64,000 nucleotides of DNA from Desertimonas flava (lineage in GTDB: Bacteria > Actinomycetota > Acidimicrobiia > Acidimicrobiales > Ilumatobacteraceae). The stretch lies in NCBI RefSeq assembly GCF_003426815.1, contig NZ_QKYK01000025.1:1-64000 (forward strand), written 5' to 3'. This document shows, piece after piece, positions 7,999 through 16,532 of the stretch. The notes under the pieces were generated by a model that searched no databases, was not told where the DNA came from, and saw only the letters and a program-made list of their open reading frames with translations. The translations under genes and the position numbers were made by a program. Every line of letters starts with the position of its first letter. Positions within the stretch are counted from its first letter, which is position 1.

Positions 7999-10900
7999 TC
8001 ATCGGATCTGAGCCAGGATCCTCTGGGCGTCCGGCCGGCCACGGTACGCCTGGACGCTTGCGGACTGCTGGTTGGCGGGCGCGTTGTTGAAGTCGTACTG
8101 CCGGGTCACCGTACCCCTGGGACCGGTGAAGGTGACCTCGACCTGGATCCGCGGTGGAACCGCCTGCCGCCCGGGTGTGGCCGGCGGACGTCCAGGGGTC
8201 AGCGTGACCGAGGCCGACACCGTGACGTCGTCGTGGCGGACGGCATAGGCGATCGCCTTCTCCATCTGCCGGTAGCCACCGTTCGTGTTGAGATGCAACT
8301 CCTGAGGGAACATGTTGAGGCGGCCGATGTCCGGGAAGAACTGATGCCCGCCGACGTGTCCACCCGACCAGGGGTAGTTCGGGGCCTCACCCGCGGCCGT
8401 CGCCGCGTCGCCGTCGGCCTTCGTCGCACTCTGTGCCGTCCTCTCTGGACTGAGGCGACCGTCCCGATCCGGCTTCCCCTGGTGGTTGAGGGTGTTCGCG
8501 TCCCTGAGCTCGGCGGCTGTGAAGCGCTCCGAGATGTCCATCTGGGCGGACAGCGGCCGGTTGTTGGCGTCGGCGGTGATCCGGATGTTGTTGCCGCCGA
8601 CCTGGACCTGCTGGCCGTCGAACGTCGCCGGGTCCCCCGCATCGAGCTCGTGGGTCGGGCGCGTGGACTGGAGGTCGGCTCGCGGCACGCTCGTCGGCCG
8701 GCCGAGCGAGCCGTCGGAGAGGACCGGCCGTACGGTGACGAAGTCGGTCTCGTTCGGCCCGGGAGGGGTGCGATGCAGGGGTGTGCGCGGCGGCACGGTC
8801 GCGTCCCCTGGACTCGTGTTCCCTGGCGTCGCATCGCCCGGCGTCGAGCCGGGCACCCGAGGCGAGACGCCGTCGCCGGCCCCCGGTCGGGCGCCGCCCG
8901 GCGTGACGTCGGAGCGAAGCTGGGTCGAGACGTCGATGCTCCCCGTGGCAGCAGCAGCGCCGGCCGCCGCAGCGACCTCGGCCGGCGGCGTCGGGTCGGC
9001 CGCAGCCGTCGCCGGCGTGGGGTCGGCACCACTCGCCGGTGTGGGATCGGCAGCGGCCGTGGCCGGCGTGGGATCGGCAGCACCCGCCGGTGTGGGATCA
9101 GCAGGCGCCGTGGACGGCGTCGGATCGGCAGCCGTCGACCCGGGCGTCGGATCAGCAGCACCAGCAGGTGTGGGATCAGCAGCCGCGGTCGCAGGCGTCG
9201 GATCAGCACCAGCAGGGGTGGGATCGGCCGCGCTCGACGGCGTCGGATCAGCACCAGCAGGGGTGGGATCGGCCGCGCTCGACGGCGTCGGATCAGCAGC
9301 ACTCGACGGTGCGGGATCAGCAGCCGTCGACCCGGGCGTCGGATCAGCAGCACCCGCCGGTGCGGGATCAGCAGCCGTCGACCCGGGCGTCGGATCAGCA
9401 GCACCCGCCGGTGCGGGATCAGCAGCCGTCGACCCGGGCGTCGGATCAGCAGCACTCGACGGTGCGGGATCAGCAGCCGTCGACCCGGGCGTCGGATCAG
9501 CAGCACCCGCCGGTGCGGGATCAGCAGACGCGGTCGCAGGCGTCGGATCAGCACCAGCAGGCGTCGGATCAGCAGCCGTCGACCCGGGCGTCGGATCAGC
9601 AGCACCCGCCGGTGCGGGATCAGCAGCCGCGGTCGCAGGCGTCGGATCGGCAGCCGTCGTGGTCGTCGCCGGCGCCGGGTCGGCAGTCGTCGGCGTCGGC
9701 GTCGGATCGACGACGGTCGTGGACGGCGTGGAATCGGCACCAGCCGTGACGGACGACGCCGGGCTGACCTCGGGGCCGACGTCGCCGGGTGTCACGTCGG
9801 GAACGGTGTCGGGCAGGTCGGGAGCCGGCGAGGCTTCGCCGACGGAGACGGTCGGGTCGACGCCTCCGGTGGGCCCCTGGAGACCGGCGGGCAGGACTCG
9901 CGGCAACACGGCGTCGGCGGCTGGGCCGACCACCGAGTTGATCCCGGCGTTGACGGCGATCTGCGTGCCGTCGAACTGGCCGTCCGAGCCGAGCACACCC
10001 TTCGGGATCGTGACGTCGTAGAGCTCGCCGACGGTCGCCTCGGCGGCACCCGACACGGCCTCGGTCGTCGCCGTCACGCCGTACCTCGTCACGGTCGGCA
10101 GCACGGTGCCTGCCGTCGGGATCCGGGCCATCAGCGGTGACGCGAGGCGACCACCGATTCCGCCGAGCGCACCGCCGGCGGCGCCGAGGAGGACGTCCTT
10201 GACGATCGGGCCGGCATTGAACGAACCGTCGCCGGTGTTGGTGGCCGTCTCGAGACCCTCGCGAGCGAGTCCGGACGCCAGGCCGAGGCCTGCTCCGATA
10301 GCGATCATCGGGCCGAGAGCGAGACCGCCGGTGGCCACGGTGACCGCGGCGACGACGACGATCCCGACGACGGCCACACCCAAGGCGGCGACGTTGCCCC
10401 ACTGGACGCCGGTGCGACGGTCCTTCATCTCGTTGAAGTCGTCGATCGAGATCGGCTCACCCTTGCGGCCCGTGGGATCGAAGAGGTTGATCGGATCGTT
10501 CGCCGCGTACGTGTAGGGCGACGCCGAGCCGGCGCCTCCGGGCGTGGGGGCCAGCGGGTCGGGCGACAGGAACTGTCGCGTCGCCACGTCGTAAGGACGA
10601 ACGCCCAGCCACACGATCCCGTCGGCGGCGACGCCGTAGTAGTCGTGCCAGCCGTCGTCGTCACCGCGGTCGCCCCAGGCATCGGACATCCGGAACGGAC
10701 GCCACGACACGTCGCCATCGTCGGCCACGGTCCCGAACGTCGACGCGCCGAGGGCGAGGACAGGCCGGTCATCGAGGGACCGTGGCGCCGGGACGTCATC
10801 GTCGGTCCACGTGACGGCGGTGTCGCCGAAGCGGGCGAGGCGGCCGGCCTCGTCGAAGTCGAGGAACGTCCACCGGCCGTCGGTGATCACCGCGTCGAGC

Positions 10901-13900
10901 CGATCCAGGCCCCACACGTACACGACGTCGTGGCGACCGCGGGCTCGGACGCGCCGGCCCCGGCCGTCGTACTCGAACGTGGTGATGCCGTCGGCGTCGG
11001 TGACCGACACCAGCCGATGGGCGGCGTCGTACTCGTAGCGGCGCTCCCCGCTGCCGTCGCGTTCTGCGGCAAGGCGGCCGAGGTCGTCGTACTCCCACTC
11101 GTGGCGGCCGTCGGGACCGGTCGTGGCGACGAGCTGGCCGGCGTCGTCGTACTCGTACGTCGTGACGACGCCGTCCGCGTCCTGCTCGAGGACGCGCCCG
11201 GCGAGGTCGCGACGCAGCGACGTCGTCGACGTCGTCCCGCCGGTCACGTCTCGGACCGAGACGACACGGCCACAGGCGTCCCGCGTGAACGTGCGTTCGA
11301 ACCCCGGCGACGTGAGGCGCTCCGCCAGACCGTCGGCGTCGCGGCGCAACTCGACGCGAGCGCCGCCGGGGAGCGACCAGGAGGTGGTGGCGCCGTCGGC
11401 GGACTCGCTGCGAGCGAGCGGTGCCGTCCCGCCGAACTCGCCGGTGGGCGCCGGCCGCGGGCCGGTACCGGCGAGCGGATCGGGAACGACGGGAGTGCCG
11501 TCGGCGTCGAGGAACTCGGTGGCGACGTGGTGACCGGCGGCGTCGTACCGCACCACGGTGCGACGTCCGAGCTGATCGACGATGCCCGTGAGGTGGCCCA
11601 TCGCGTCGTGCTCGTACGAGACGACGCCACCGTGCCGATCGGACATCGACGCGATGCGTCCGCGTGCGTCGTACGCGTAGCGCACGTCCATCGCGGCGCC
11701 GTCGCGCGACTCCACCATGCGACCCATCACGTCGTAGGTGAACGACTTGCTCCGTCCCGTCGGGTCGATGGTGCGCGTGACGCGACCTACGGGGTCGTAC
11801 TCGTAGCGCCACTCCGCACCGTCGACCTCGACCGTACGGACGCGGCCGAGCAAGTCGTAGGAGTAGCGCTGCTCGCGGCCGGCCGGGGAGACGCGGCGTG
11901 TGATGCGGCCGTACTGGTCGCGATCGAACGTCCACCAGCCGGCGCCGCTGTTGGTGGCGACGACGAATCCGGCGTTGTCGTAGCGACACTCGGTGACGCC
12001 GTCTTCCTCGATCACGCGGGCGACGCGGCCGCCTGGCGTGTACTCGAACTCGGCCGTCCGGCCGCTGGCGTCGGTGCGGCGCGTCACGAAGCCGTTGTCG
12101 CTGTACTCCGCGGAGAACTCGCGTGTGCCGTCGCGCAGGAACGTGACGCGCCGGGCGAGGTCCATCTCCACGCGACTCGTCGCTCCGGCGGCGTCGGTGA
12201 TCTCGGACCACGTGGCGACCTCGCCGTACGTCTGCACCTTGGCCGTGCCGTTCGGGTCGACTTGCTGCTTCACGCGCCCGGACGGCTCGCGCTCGGTGGT
12301 CCACGTCGCCCCGTCCACGTCGACCGCGACCTGGCGGCCGAACTCGTCGAGCTCGAGGCCGATCGTGTCGCCGTTGGCGAAGCGCACACCGATCGGGCGC
12401 TGCTGGTCGTCGAAGCGGAACTCGGTCGTGACGCCGTCTGCCGAGACGATGTGGTCGAGCGTCCCGTTGTCGTCGTACACGAGGCGGGTGACCGAGCCTG
12501 CCGGGTCGGTCACGGACAAGAGGCGCCCCGCCGCCGAGTAGGTGAACTCGGCGCGACCACCGGCCGCGTCGACCGCACTGAGTAGGCGGCCGCCGTCGTC
12601 GTGCCGATAGGTCTGCGTGCGACCGTCGGCGTGGCGGATGGCAGAGACCGCGCCGGAGCTGTGGACGTCGAAGTGAGAGACGGTGCCGTAGCCGTTGGCG
12701 ACACTGGCCACGGTGCCGTCGGGACGGACGTCGAACGTGTTCACGACGCCGTCGGCGTCCTCGATGCGGATCGGCGTTCCGTGCGCCCACTCGAGTTCGA
12801 CCGAGATGCCGTCGTCGCCGACGAGGTCGACGCGCGTGGGGAACGGCGAGGAGTCGGCGTACGTGAACGCCGTGGAGCGGCCGGGCGAGACCTGGCTGAC
12901 GAGCCGGTCCAGATGGTCGTACGTGTACGAGTCGACGGCGCCCGTCGTCCACGTGAACGCCTCGGTGCGGTGCGGCCCGTCGTAGGACTCGGTGAGCGTG
13001 AAGCTGCGGCCGTCGGGGTCGCTCTGCGACGCCACACGGCCCAACGGATCGAAACGCCGCGAGAAGCGGAAGCCGCCGCCCGTGGCGTACATCTCGACGC
13101 GCCCGCGCTCGTCGTGTGTGTACACCGACAGCGGATTGTGGTCGCCGTCGGCCAGCGTGGTGCGCCGATGCTCGACGTCGTAGCCGAACCGCGTCACGAA
13201 GCCGGCGGGCAGCGTCTGCTCGACGACCCGGCCCTCGTCGTCGTAGACCATCGAGACGGCGCGTACGCCGTCGGCGTCGATGATCGCGGCGATTCGGCCG
13301 GCCACGTCGAGCTCGTAGGTCTCGGGCTGCACGGCGTTGTCGACGGCGACGAGGCGACCGCTGCGGTCGTACCGGAACGACGCCGCGCGCCCGTCCGACG
13401 ACTCGATGCGGGTCACGCGGCTGCGCGACCAGTGCAGCGTGAGCGCGCGGCCGCTGTCGTGCACGATTCGGCTCAACCCGTGGCGGCCGTGCTCGAACGT
13501 CGCCGTGCCCGTGAACGGCCCCGCGACCTCGGCAAGGCGGCCACCGGCGAACGTCCAGCGCTGGTACGGCGTCGCCGACCGACGGCCCCAGTGGAGCACG
13601 AAGCGATCCGGCTCGGGCTGCTCGATGCGCACGTCGAGCTCGGGGCGGGTGATGAACCCGCCGTGGCCATCGGGCTCGGCCGCGAAGTGCATCGCGTCGG
13701 GCCCGAAGTACAAGAACGCGCCGTCGGCGCGGACGTCGCTGTGGCACTCCGTCCACGTCCACCATCCGGGCCCGAACGCGCCGTCGCTGAGCTCGCGGGA
13801 CGCGTATGTACGACGGAATGACAGCACGTCGAGCCGCGGCGGCATGGCGAAGTCGCGGGCATCGATGACGAGGTGCCCCGTGGCCGTGCACACCGGATCG

Positions 13901-14337
13901 TTCACGAACCCCGAGCTCGCCGGCACCGTGCCGACGTCGATCAGGTCGAGGTCGGCCTTCACTTCGCTCGACCCCCACAGGTCGCCCCACTTCAAGCCGT
14001 ACGCCTCGGCGACGGCCTTGACATAGGGTCCGAGGTCGCCCGTGACCGTGGTGACGCCGTCGTCGGTCTGGCCGTCGGCCAGCTTCACGGCGTCGTGCAC
14101 GACGAGCACGAACTGGGCGATCTCGGCGTACTCCGAGGCGAGCGCGCCACAGATGCGGTTGACCTCCCTGACGCACGCCTCGTCGACGGATCCGGTGCCA
14201 TCGGCCTGGGCGAACGCCAGGAACTTGGCGAGCTCCGTCTGGATGGCGCCGCCCTCGCCGCCGAGCTTCTGCACCTCGGCGTTCTGCGTGTCGACGAAGT
14301 CCTTCAGCAGGTTCAGGCGTGCAGACGTGTCAGTCAT
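7999..14337 (-). CDS. RHS-repeat polymorphic toxin with DPTP linker and C-terminal nuclease
   Basis: Giant toxin of 2112 aa. It begins with a helical region of about 140 residues (no WXG motif seen) that probably serves delivery. A long stretch of YD/RHS repeats follows (YDxxGR...YEYD units) and closes at the RHS core signature (GVRPYDVATRQFLSPDPL, YTYAANDPINLFDPTGRKG, near residue 1290). Then come a hydrophobic Gly/Ala-rich segment (about 1312-1355), a Pro/Thr/Ala/Asp linker of about 250 residues built from 17-aa repeats (about 1530-1780), and a C-terminal domain. The tip has GGHVGGHQFF, LNMFPQELHLN and GGYRQMEKAI, the pattern of the DNA/RNA non-specific endonuclease family (PF13930 type). 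The start has GAGGAAG 6 nt upstream. Immunity gene, WXG proteins and secretion ATPase are all nearby, so export by the T7SS-like system is likely. Confidence 0.88.
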   Translation of the reverse strand: MTDTSARLNLLKDFVDTQNAEVQKLGGEGGAIQTELAKFLAFAQADGTGSVDEACVREVNRICGALASEYAEIAQFVLVVHDAVKLADGQTDDGVTTVTGDLGPYVKAVAEAYGLKWGDLWGSSEVKADLDLIDVGTVPASSGFVNDPVCTATGHLVIDARDFAMPPRLDVLSFRRTYASRELSDGAFGPGWWTWTECHSDVRADGAFLYFGPDAMHFAAEPDGHGGFITRPELDVRIEQPEPDRFVLHWGRRSATPYQRWTFAGGRLAEVAGPFTGTATFEHGRHGLSRIVHDSGRALTLHWSRSRVTRIESSDGRAASFRYDRSGRLVAVDNAVQPETYELDVAGRIAAIIDADGVRAVSMVYDDEGRVVEQTLPAGFVTRFGYDVEHRRTTLADGDHNPLSVYTHDERGRVEMYATGGGFRFSRRFDPLGRVASQSDPDGRSFTLTESYDGPHRTEAFTWTTGAVDSYTYDHLDRLVSQVSPGRSTAFTYADSSPFPTRVDLVGDDGISVELEWAHGTPIRIEDADGVVNTFDVRPDGTVASVANGYGTVSHFDVHSSGAVSAIRHADGRTQTYRHDDGGRLLSAVDAAGGRAEFTYSAAGRLLSVTDPAGSVTRLVYDDNGTLDHIVSADGVTTEFRFDDQQRPIGVRFANGDTIGLELDEFGRQVAVDVDGATWTTEREPSGRVKQQVDPNGTAKVQTYGEVATWSEITDAAGATSRVEMDLARRVTFLRDGTREFSAEYSDNGFVTRRTDASGRTAEFEYTPGGRVARVIEEDGVTECRYDNAGFVVATNSGAGWWTFDRDQYGRITRRVSPAGREQRYSYDLLGRVRTVEVDGAEWRYEYDPVGRVTRTIDPTGRSKSFTYDVMGRMVESRDGAAMDVRYAYDARGRIASMSDRHGGVVSYEHDAMGHLTGIVDQLGRRTVVRYDAAGHHVATEFLDADGTPVVPDPLAGTGPRPAPTGEFGGTAPLARSESADGATTSWSLPGGARVELRRDADGLAERLTSPGFERTFTRDACGRVVSVRDVTGGTTSTTSLRRDLAGRVLEQDADGVVTTYEYDDAGQLVATTGPDGRHEWEYDDLGRLAAERDGSGERRYEYDAAHRLVSVTDADGITTFEYDGRGRRVRARGRHDVVYVWGLDRLDAVITDGRWTFLDFDEAGRLARFGDTAVTWTDDDVPAPRSLDDRPVLALGASTFGTVADDGDVSWRPFRMSDAWGDRGDDDGWHDYYGVAADGIVWLGVRPYDVATRQFLSPDPLAPTPGGAGSASPYTYAANDPINLFDPTGRKGEPISIDDFNEMKDRRTGVQWGNVAALGVAVVGIVVVAAVTVATGGLALGPMIAIGAGLGLASGLAREGLETATNTGDGSFNAGPIVKDVLLGAAGGALGGIGGRLASPLMARIPTAGTVLPTVTRYGVTATTEAVSGAAEATVGELYDVTIPKGVLGSDGQFDGTQIAVNAGINSVVGPAADAVLPRVLPAGLQGPTGGVDPTVSVGEASPAPDLPDTVPDVTPGDVGPEVSPASSVTAGADSTPSTTVVDPTPTPTTADPAPATTTTAADPTPATAAADPAPAGAADPTPGSTAADPTPAGADPTPATASADPAPAGAADPTPGSTAADPAPSSAADPTPGSTAADPAPAGAADPTPGSTAADPAPAGAADPTPGSTAADPAPSSAADPTPSSAADPTPAGADPTPSSAADPTPAGADPTPATAAADPTPAGAADPTPGSTAADPTPSTAPADPTPAGAADPTPATAAADPTPASGADPTPATAAADPTPPAEVAAAAGAAAATGSIDVSTQLRSDVTPGGARPGAGDGVSPRVPGSTPGDATPGNTSPGDATVPPRTPLHRTPPGPNETDFVTVRPVLSDGSLGRPTSVPRADLQSTRPTHELDAGDPATFDGQQVQVGGNNIRITADANNRPLSAQMDISERFTAAELRDANTLNHQGKPDRDGRLSPERTAQSATKADGDAATAAGEAPNYPWSGGHVGGHQFFPDIGRLNMFPQELHLNTNGGYRQMEKAIAYAVRHDDVTVSASVTLTPGRPPATPGRQAVPPRIQVEVTFTGPRGTVTRQYDFNNAPANQQSASVQAYRGRPDAQRILAQIR
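9007..9735. repeat. 51-nt tandem coding repeats (17-aa DPTPGSTAADPAPAGAA units)
   Basis: In the toxin's linker, units of 51 nt (17 codons) repeat many times with very high nucleotide identity, plus shorter variant units at both edges. Reading frame is kept throughout. The near-identical units imply recent expansion by recombination or slippage, so unit number should vary between strains. Confidence 0.85.
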
Positions 14338-14490
14338 GGGGCGCTTCCTCGATCCGTCTCGTGCCAGTCGGGGCGCTGGCGAACGTAGCAGTGATCCAGA
14401 ATGGTCTGTCGTTCGCCCCCGGCGATCGGTTCGCCCACTGTCTGATTTCCGCTACTCGGCCCGCAATCCGGCCACGGGCATCGACTCGCA
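14338..14490. other. Intergenic region between kinase and RHS toxin genes
   Basis: This stretch of 153 nt lies between the kinase stop and the toxin start, both on the minus strand. It holds the toxin's ribosome site (GAGGAAG, 6 nt before ATG 14337). No convincing -35/-10 pair or hairpin was found, so the toxin could be read from its own weak promoter or from the kinase transcript. Confidence 0.4.
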
Positions 14491-16335
14491 TCAGCTGCCA
14501 TAGAAGATGCCGATCGAGTCCGTCGACCCGTCGTCGAGCGTGATGAGCAGCTCCGTGCGCGTGCCCGGCGTCGGCCGATCGGGGAACGTCGCCGTGAACA
14601 TCTGGGTCGGCGCGTCGTAGTGGAAGTGCTGCTGCGTCGGCTCCTCTACGGACGCGATCGTCCGGCCGGTTCCGGCGTTCACGACCAGCTCGTACAGAAC
14701 CACCTGCTCGGGCCAGCGCTGCGTGATCACGGCGCGTTGATACGCCGTGACCACCCCGTCCGCCGACCGGACGTGGGGGCAACCCTCGCCCGGCTCGCAG
14801 TCGGGAGGTGCGATGACGTTGGCGTCGAGCGACGTGCACACGCCGGCGACGCACTCGTCGAACGAGCTGACGCGTCCGTCCACGACGACGAACTCCCGCA
14901 GCTCGACGACCCGATCGGCGACGACGCGGAAGCCGTCGTCCGTGGCGACCACCGGCTCGGTCGTCGATGGCGTGGCGGCGCGGATCCACGCCGCGTAGTA
15001 CTCGGCGGGCGAACCCGGCGTCACGACGTCGGCCGGGACGGTGCGACGCTGCACGTGGACGGCGAACATGCTCTCGGCGCCGTCGCCGGCGGTCACCTCG
15101 GCACCGACCGGAAACCCGAACGGACCGATGACGACCGGCCGCGTCGTCACCGGTGCCGGTGTGGTGACCGGAACCGGCGCCGTGACGGCCACCGTGGTGC
15201 GTGGACTGACGGTCGATGTCGGCCGCGTCGGCGGCGGCGTCGTGACGGCCGACGACGGCGGGGCACCGGTCGCGTCACTCGCGGTCGATCCGTCGCCACC
15301 GTCGGTGACGAGCACGGCGGCTCCTGCGACGAGCGCCACGGCGACGAGCGCAGCCGCCGCGACGACCCATCGCCGTCGCGCCCCACCGTCGACGTCGGGC
15401 GGCGGCCGCGACGAGAGCACGGGGGCCGCTCCGGCCGGCGTGAGCGCGGGACGCCTCGGGTCGGCGCCGGCGAGCGGGAACACGGCGCGCAGGTCGTGGA
15501 CGAACTCGCCGGCCGACGCGTAGCGCTCGTCGGGCCGCTTGGCGAGCGCCTTGTCGAACACCGCATCGACGGCGGACGGGAGCTCCGGCCGCATCGACCG
15601 GGCGTTCGGGACCGGACCCTGCAGGTGGGCCGCGAGCCGCGCCGCATCGTTCGGCGCACCGGCGTACGGGGGCCGTCCCGTCAGCATCTCGAACGCCATG
15701 CACGCCAAGGAGTAGACGTCGGCCCGGCGATCGAGACCGGCGCCGCCGGAGATCTGCTCGGGCGACGAGTAGTCGGGCGAACCGAGGAACACACCCGGCG
15801 GCCCGGGCCGCGTCGGGTCGACGTCCTTGATGATGCCGAAGTCCACGAGGTACGCCGAGCGAGCCGTGTCGGACATGCTCACCATCACGTTCGCCGGCCG
15901 GATGTCGCGGTGCAGCACACCGCGATCGTGGGCGAAGTCGAGCGCGTCGGCGACGTGACGAAGCAGCGGGAGCGCCTCGGCCGGAGTCATCGGTGAGTCC
16001 GGCGTTCGGCGCGACAACACGTCGGCGAGGCTGACGCCCTCGACGAAGTCGGTGACGAAGTACGTCGTGTCGCCGTGCTGCCCCCACCCGTGGACGCGGA
16101 TGATGTACGGGTGCCCGTCGAGCTGGGCCGCGGTCTGCGCCTCGTCGACGAAGCGTCGCCGCGCCGCCGGGTCGCGGGCGAAGCGCTCGGACAGGGCCTT
16201 CAGCGCGACGCGGCGGCCGGTTCGCTGGTCGGTGGCTGCGAACACGGCAGTGTTCTGTCCGCGGTGCACCGTTCGTTCGAGGCGGTAGTGATCGATCGTT
16301 CCGCCTGGTTGTAGCTCGTCGGGTTCGAGCGCCAT
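14491..16335 (-). CDS. Transmembrane Ser/Thr protein kinase (PknB-like)
   Basis: Product of 614 aa. The cytosolic kinase domain (about 16-285) has the ATP-binding Lys46 (VALKAL), the alpha-C Glu65, the catalytic loop HRDIRPAN (142-149), DFG (165-167) and SPE in place of APE. Two deviations stand out. The glycine loop reads HRGQNTAVF, lacking the usual second and third glycines, and the conserved Lys of HRDxKxxN is Arg146. A membrane helix (323-344) is followed by a Thr/Pro-rich linker and an extracellular domain with paired cysteines (DECVAGVC, DCEPGEGC). It sits between a wall-binding lipoprotein and the RHS toxin. Its phosphothreonine output could be read by the FHA domain of the T7SS-like ATPase, but that link is inference. 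Confidence 0.85.
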   Translation of the reverse strand: MALEPDELQPGGTIDHYRLERTVHRGQNTAVFAATDQRTGRRVALKALSERFARDPAARRRFVDEAQTAAQLDGHPYIIRVHGWGQHGDTTYFVTDFVEGVSLADVLSRRTPDSPMTPAEALPLLRHVADALDFAHDRGVLHRDIRPANVMVSMSDTARSAYLVDFGIIKDVDPTRPGPPGVFLGSPDYSSPEQISGGAGLDRRADVYSLACMAFEMLTGRPPYAGAPNDAARLAAHLQGPVPNARSMRPELPSAVDAVFDKALAKRPDERYASAGEFVHDLRAVFPLAGADPRRPALTPAGAAPVLSSRPPPDVDGGARRRWVVAAAALVAVALVAGAAVLVTDGGDGSTASDATGAPPSSAVTTPPPTRPTSTVSPRTTVAVTAPVPVTTPAPVTTRPVVIGPFGFPVGAEVTAGDGAESMFAVHVQRRTVPADVVTPGSPAEYYAAWIRAATPSTTEPVVATDDGFRVVADRVVELREFVVVDGRVSSFDECVAGVCTSLDANVIAPPDCEPGEGCPHVRSADGVVTAYQRAVITQRWPEQVVLYELVVNAGTGRTIASVEEPTQQHFHYDAPTQMFTATFPDRPTPGTRTELLITLDDGSTDSIGIFYGS

Positions 16336-16427
16336 CGGGACCTCTCAGCGGGCGATTCCACGCGCCCCTCGCTGCGTCGTCGGGCGGATGTTAGTCGCGG
16401 TCCGAGACGGGCCGATCCCGGTCAGCA

Positions 16428-16532
16428 GACGTGTCGATGTCGGTCAGAGACGCATCCATGTCGGTCAGAGACGTGTCGATGTCGGTCACAGACGCATCCA
16501 TGTCGGTCAGAGACCCATCCATGTCGGTCAGA
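16428..16532. repeat. Five 21-bp tandem repeats
   Basis: Five head-to-tail copies of 21 bp (consensus GACGCATCCATGTCGGTCAGA) start at 16428, 16449, 16470, 16491 and 16512. Two variants (GTGTCGATG and GCATCCATG) alternate, giving a 42-bp higher-order unit. The last copy overlaps the stop of the peptidoglycan-binding lipoprotein gene. In the -1 frame relative to that gene, the minus strand reads (SLTDMDA/SLTDIDT)n with mostly conservative codon changes. The array may be a former coding tail, a frameshift extension, or a noncoding regulatory array ahead of the kinase gene. Confidence 0.85.

Noticed and set aside
9007-9735. CRISPR-like array
   Set aside because: Repeats are contiguous coding units without unique spacers.
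8233-10140. Long plus-strand frame opposite the RHS toxin
   Set aside because: It is antisense to the DPTP repeats and the toxin tip; its Arg/Gly-rich reading is the usual shadow of GC-rich DNA.
10645-12585. Long plus-strand frame opposite the RHS core
   Set aside because: Antisense to clear YD-repeat coding; composition (Val/Ala/Arg/Gly) is that of a shadow frame.
16428-16532. CRISPR array or iteron origin
   Set aside because: 21-bp units have no spacers, and no replication gene is adjacent.
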